Shown here: positions 61,410 to 64,000 of the stretch, piece by piece
Position numbering within the stretch: the first letter of the stretch is position 1
How the letters are laid out: every line of letters begins with the position of its first letter
From: Paucibacter sp963740455
GTDB lineage: Bacteria > Pseudomonadota > Gammaproteobacteria > Burkholderiales > Burkholderiaceae_C
Assembly (NCBI GenBank): GCA_963740455.1
Contig: CAVUEF010000005.1
Span: 20,229 to 84,228 of the forward strand
DNA length: 64,000 nucleotides
Direction: 5' to 3'
The notes under the pieces: model-generated
The model's input: the letters and a program-made list of their open reading frames with translations, nothing else
Databases searched by the model: none
Told to the model about the DNA's origin: nothing
Made by a program: the position numbers and the translations under genes

Positions 61410-61675
61410 ATGCCGCATGAAGTGACCCTGCGCGCTGCAAGACCTGCCGATGCCAATCGCATCGCCGATGTGCTGCTCGCGTCGCACGAGGCATTCTTGC
61501 TGTATGCGCCATCGCCGCACACCGACACGGAGATACGCTGCTGGGTGCTCGACGTCTTGCTGCACGGCGAACAAGTCACTGTCGCGCTGGTAGACGAGCA
61601 AATCGTCGGCGTGTCGTGCGTCAAGCGCTCAGACGGCGTGAGCTGGCTGACGCAGATGTATCTGCAGCCCGAGCA
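61410..61675 (+). pseudogene. 5' part of a GNAT acetyltransferase gene interrupted by an IS
   Basis: Starts MPHEVTLRAARPADANRIAD and runs through VALVDEQIVGVSCVKRSDGVSWLTQMYLQPE before the insertion point. Translation continues 9-10 codons into the IS and stops. The other half is at 63109-63315. With the IS and one 8-base repeat removed, the join reads LQPEHANRGIGTQLL in frame, giving a complete GNAT protein of about 154 residues. Confidence 0.9.
61668..61675. repeat. 8-bp target-site duplication, left copy
   Basis: CCCGAGCA, repeated at 63109-63116 on the other side of the IS. Eight bases is the usual duplication length for the IS256 family. Confidence 0.88.
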
Positions 61676-61718
61676 GGCGATGTCCCAGAAATTGTTGAAC
61701 TGATGAGCTGAGGGTGGC

Positions 61719-61774
61719 GGTTCCTTTCGCCCGCATGTGAACATGCGGGTGCCTTGCAAGCAAAGAAAGGAACC
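61719..61774 (+). promoter_or_regulatory. nested hairpin that hides the transposase ribosome-binding site
   Basis: GGTTCCTTTC (61719-61728) is the exact complement of GAAAGGAACC (61765-61774), which contains the transposase Shine-Dalgarno sequence. Inside lies a perfect hairpin CCCGCATG-TGAA-CATGCGGG (61730-61749). In a read-through transcript from outside the IS the ribosome-binding site would be paired; a transcript starting inside the fold would leave it free. Confidence 0.65.
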
Positions 61775-61780
61775 ACCGAA

Positions 61781-63052
61781 ATGAAGTCTCGCACGAAGCC
61801 CGCGCTGCGGGTAGTACCTGCTGCCCAAGTGCAGCTCTCCCTCAATGTCCAGACCGTCCTTCGTGACGTGAAGGACGCGTTCTACGGTCTGTGCGTGAAC
61901 GCCGGCAAGCAAGTTCTGGCAGCCATGATGGAAGCCGACAGGGAGGTGATGTGCGGTCCGATGAATGTGCCCAACGCGGCCCGCAAGGCAGTGCGTGGCG
62001 GCACCACGCGATCCAGCGTCGTGCTGGGAGGCCAGCGCATTGCCATCGACAAGCCACGGGCACGCAGCCTGCGACGTGGCGAGTTGGAACTGCCCACGTT
62101 CGCGTGGGCGGCGCATACGGACCCGTTGGACATGGCCACGATGGCATCGATGGCCGCCGGCGTCTCCACCCGTCGATACGCCGGCACCCTGGATCCACTT
62201 CCCGAGCCGGAGGAGGCGCTGTCGGTGTCCAAGAGCTCGGTGTCGCGGCGCTGGATCGCGCTGAGCGAGAAGCAGCTGCAGGAGTGGTTGTCGAGCTCGA
62301 TCAAGGAGCTGGATCTGCCGGTGGTGATGATCGACGGCATCCACTTCCGTGACCGTGTGATCCTGGTGGCCCTGGGCATCGACTCCCAGGGAAACAAGCA
62401 CATCCTGGGGCTGCGTGAAGGCTCCACGGAGAGCACGCGGGTCGTGCGCTCGCTGCTGAGCGACCTGGTCGAGCGAGGGCTCGATGCCGATCGCAAGAGG
62501 CTGTGGGTGATCGACGGCGGCAAGGCCTTGCGCCGCGCGATCCTGGACTGCTTCGGCGAACTGGCGCTGGTGCAGCGGTGCCAGGAGCACAAGCGGCGAA
62601 ACGTGATCGAGCACCTGCCCAAGGAGTTGCACGCCGGCGTAGGCCGTGCCATGCGTGATGCCTGGGGCAGCACCAACGCTGAGCTGGCCAAGAAGCAGCT
62701 GGCGCGGCTGGCGACGTCGCTGCAGGCCAAGCACCCCGGCGCGGCCGCTAGCCTGCGAGAGGGTCTGGAGGAGACGTTGACAGTGCAGACACTGGGGATC
62801 ACCGGGGCGCTATACCGCACGCTGCGCACGACCAACCCGATCGAGAACCTGAACGGGTTGATCGCTCACTTCACGCGCAACGTCAAACGATGGAAGGACG
62901 GACAGATGACGCTGCGCTGGGCAGCTGCCGCACTGAGCGACTCCAAAGGGCGCTTCCGCAAGCTGCGCGGACACCGCGAAATGAAGGACCTATTAGCTGT
63001 ATTGAAAGCCCCGGCCAATGCCGCCACCAACGCTCACCGAAAGGCCGCGTAG
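61781..63052 (+). CDS. IS256-family (mutator-type) transposase
   Basis: A 423-residue DDE transposase. Catalytic positions are the first Asp in VVMIDGIHFRD near residue 184, the second Asp in LWVIDGGKALRRAI near 243, and the Glu expected in the TTNPIENLNGLIAHFTRNVKRWKDG segment near 355. LVQRCQEHKRRNVIEHLPKE (the C-x2-H family motif) lies between them. The ATG at 61781 follows AAAGGAACCACCGAA; the upstream in-frame start at 61754 lies inside the hairpin. The copy appears intact and could be active. Confidence 0.95.
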   Translation: MKSRTKPALRVVPAAQVQLSLNVQTVLRDVKDAFYGLCVNAGKQVLAAMMEADREVMCGPMNVPNAARKAVRGGTTRSSVVLGGQRIAIDKPRARSLRRGELELPTFAWAAHTDPLDMATMASMAAGVSTRRYAGTLDPLPEPEEALSVSKSSVSRRWIALSEKQLQEWLSSSIKELDLPVVMIDGIHFRDRVILVALGIDSQGNKHILGLREGSTESTRVVRSLLSDLVERGLDADRKRLWVIDGGKALRRAILDCFGELALVQRCQEHKRRNVIEHLPKELHAGVGRAMRDAWGSTNAELAKKQLARLATSLQAKHPGAAASLREGLEETLTVQTLGITGALYRTLRTTNPIENLNGLIAHFTRNVKRWKDGQMTLRWAAAALSDSKGRFRKLRGHREMKDLLAVLKAPANAATNAHRKAA

Positions 63053-63108
63053 TATCACGAACAAGGAGCCGTCATCCGGCCGCGTTCAACAGCACTCGGG
63101 ACATTGCC

Positions 63109-63116
63109 CCCGAGCA
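63109..63116. repeat. 8-bp target-site duplication, right copy
   Basis: CCCGAGCA, identical to 61668-61675. Confidence 0.88.
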
Positions 63117-63315
63117 TGCCAATCGCGGCATCGGTACACAGCTTCTTGCGCAAGCGCTGGCGAGCCATCCCCGGCCGTTTCGGCTCTACACCTTTCAGCG
63201 CAATCTCGGTGCTCGCAAGTTCTATGAGCGCCATGGCTTTGTGCCGATAGCGTTCACCGACGGGTCCGACAACGAGGAGAACTGCCCCGATGTGCTCTAT
63301 GAACTCGCTGCTTGA
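63117..63315 (+). pseudogene. 3' part of the IS-interrupted GNAT acetyltransferase gene
   Basis: Continues the GNAT protein as HANRGIGTQLLAQALASHPRP (first bases supplied by the duplication), the acetyl-CoA-binding R-G-I-G-T loop. It then reads FRLYTFQRNLGARKFYERHGFVPIAF and ends DVLYELAA. It has no start of its own. Confidence 0.9.
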
Positions 63316-63399
63316 ACTGCGAAGGGTGCATTGGCTATGACTGCCATCGCGCTGTCGGCGCACATTTGCGCGCTCGACGCCATTCGACCTCAAAACCAC

Positions 63400-63428
63400 T
63401 TGTAGTCTTACGTTTAACGTAATACACT
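63400..63428 (+). promoter_or_regulatory. higBA promoter with palindromic operator in the spacer
   Basis: -35 TTGTAG (63400-63405), a 17-base spacer, -10 TACACT (63423-63428). The spacer holds the palindrome TTACGTT-T-AACGTAA (63408-63422), perfect over 7+7 bases, a likely binding site for HigA or the HigBA complex. The ATG at 63435 lies only 6 bases after the -10, so the transcript would be leaderless or nearly so. Confidence 0.68.
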
Positions 63429-63434
63429 CTGCGC

Positions 63435-63713
63435 ATGATCCAGTCTTTCCAGTGCAAGGACACGCTGGCGCTGTACGAGGGCAAAGCGCCTCGTCGGTTC
63501 AGAGCCTTGGCGAGAGTCGCGGAGCGCAAGCTTGCGCAACTGGACGCGGCGCAGACATTGGATTTCTTGAAGGCACCGCCGGGTAACCATCTGGAAGCAC
63601 TGAAGGGCAATCGAAAGGGTCAGCTCAGCATTCGCATCAACGACCAATGGCGCGTCTGTTTCGTGTGGAGTGAAGTTGGGCCGACAAACGTTGAGATAGT
63701 GGATTACCACTGA
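63435..63713 (+). CDS. higB: HigB-type (RelE/ParE superfamily) mRNA interferase toxin
   Basis: A 92-residue toxin with the HigB pattern. It starts MIQSFQCKDTLALYEG and has APRRFRALARVAERKLAQLDAAQTLDFLKAPPGN, the LEALKGNRKGQLSIRINDQWRVCFVW core and the closing VEIVDYH. HigB cuts mRNA in the ribosome A site. Toxin-before-antitoxin order is characteristic of higBA. There is no Shine-Dalgarno sequence before the ATG, matching the leaderless promoter. Confidence 0.93.
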   Translation: MIQSFQCKDTLALYEGKAPRRFRALARVAERKLAQLDAAQTLDFLKAPPGNHLEALKGNRKGQLSIRINDQWRVCFVWSEVGPTNVEIVDYH

Positions 63714-63723
63714 AGGAATGAAG

Positions 63724-64000
63724 ATGGCACCTCCTGTGAATCGCATGCGAGCAGTTCATCCAGGTGAGGTTCTGCGCGAAGACTATCTCGCCCCGCTCGG
63801 AATAAGCGTGAACGCACTCGCCCTTGCATTGGATGTACCAGGAACCCGCATTCACGAAATCGTCAAAGAGAGGCGTGCGGTTACGGCAGACACAGCGGCG
63901 CGCTTGGCGAAATACTTTGGTGGCGATGCCGCCTCCTGGTTGGCCATGCAAGCCAACTACGACTTGAAGACCTTGCCGACCTTGCAGGACATTGAACGCA
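63724..64000 (+). CDS. higA: HigA-type HTH antitoxin, cut by the window end
   Basis: Partial (92 codons in the window). XRE helix-turn-helix of the HigA type: HPGEVLREDYLAPLGISVNALALALDVPGTRIHEIVKERRAVTADTAARLAKYFGGDAASWLAMQANYDLK. It represses the operon and neutralises HigB. The ATG at 63724 is spaced better from GAAGGA than the one at 63718. It begins 10 bases after the higB stop. Confidence 0.92.
   Translation, partial: MAPPVNRMRAVHPGEVLREDYLAPLGISVNALALALDVPGTRIHEIVKERRAVTADTAARLAKYFGGDAASWLAMQANYDLKTLPTLQDIER

Larger units (their letters stand above)
61676..63108 (+). mobile_element. IS256-family insertion sequence, 1433 bp
   Basis: Complete element. The ends are imperfect 25-bp inverted repeats: left 61676-61700 starting GGCGATGTCCC and ending GTTGAAC; right 63084-63108 reading GGCAATGTCCC...GTTGAAC on the minus strand. 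It is flanked by the 8-bp duplication CCCGAGCA and carries one transposase gene. It is inserted into a GNAT gene and looks recent, because the duplication is perfect and the split gene is otherwise intact. Confidence 0.93.

Overview
The window is a high-GC betaproteobacterial chromosome segment, most likely Burkholderiales (Comamonadaceae or the Rubrivivax/Leptothrix side). This rests on the core gene blocks: yicC - Ser/Thr kinase - PP2C phosphatase - rph - rdgB - hemW; xseB - ispA - dxs - folE2; ahpCF; and a BPSS1780-family membrane protein next to an APH-type homoserine kinase. I saw no rRNA, tRNA or CRISPR array.

Region 1 (about 1-21.15 kb) looks like an accessory island. It opens with a tightly spaced carbon operon: 6-phosphogluconate dehydrogenase, transaldolase, a DUF2090 aldolase-like protein, phosphoglucomutase, phosphoketolase, acetate kinase and a UbiB-like kinase. 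Together these could take hexose phosphate through pentose phosphate to acetyl phosphate, acetate and ATP. The tal and pgm frames are each broken by one missing base. A metal-handling and envelope block follows: small membrane and lipoproteins, a CxxC HMA chaperone, a GH144-like glucanase, two cysteine-free HMA-like modules, a CPD-type P1B ATPase, two TPM-domain proteins, DUF2933 and DUF5676-like proteins and an MFS transporter. Remnants of DUF302 and cyclopropane-fatty-acid-synthase genes lie among them.

Region 2 (21.16-23.90 kb) is a small integrated element at the 3' end of yicC. It is bounded by a 21-bp direct repeat that reproduces the yicC terminus. It carries an AbiE toxin-antitoxin pair, a damaged HTH gene and a truncated tyrosine integrase.

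Region 3 (23.88-48.28 kb) is ordinary core chromosome: RNA processing and signalling (yicC to hemW), a Rieske oxygenase, isoprenoid and folate genes, peroxide defence (ahpC, ahpF), rarD, ychJ, uvrD, a Pho-box-controlled PhoX-type phosphatase, thrB and polA.

Region 4 (48.35-64 kb) is a defence and accessory region. A type I restriction-modification locus is in the order R - S - M. A DUF4062/ATPase gene is inserted between hsdR and hsdS, flanked by 160-bp copies of the hsdR 3' end. Three further genes (unknown protein, PIN nuclease, truncated ATP-binding regulator) sit between hsdS and hsdM. Then come an AEC transporter, a DUF4145 protein with a coupled leader ORF, a PIN-like protein, a GNAT enzyme, a cold-shock/DUF1294 protein, a second GNAT gene cleanly split by an IS256-family element with an 8-bp target duplication, and a higBA toxin-antitoxin operon cut by the window end.

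The strongest candidates for something undescribed are the hsdR-tail-flanked DUF4062 cargo cassette and the rest of the RM insert, the cysteine-free HMA/CPD ATPase pair, and the phosphoketolase operon carried on an island.
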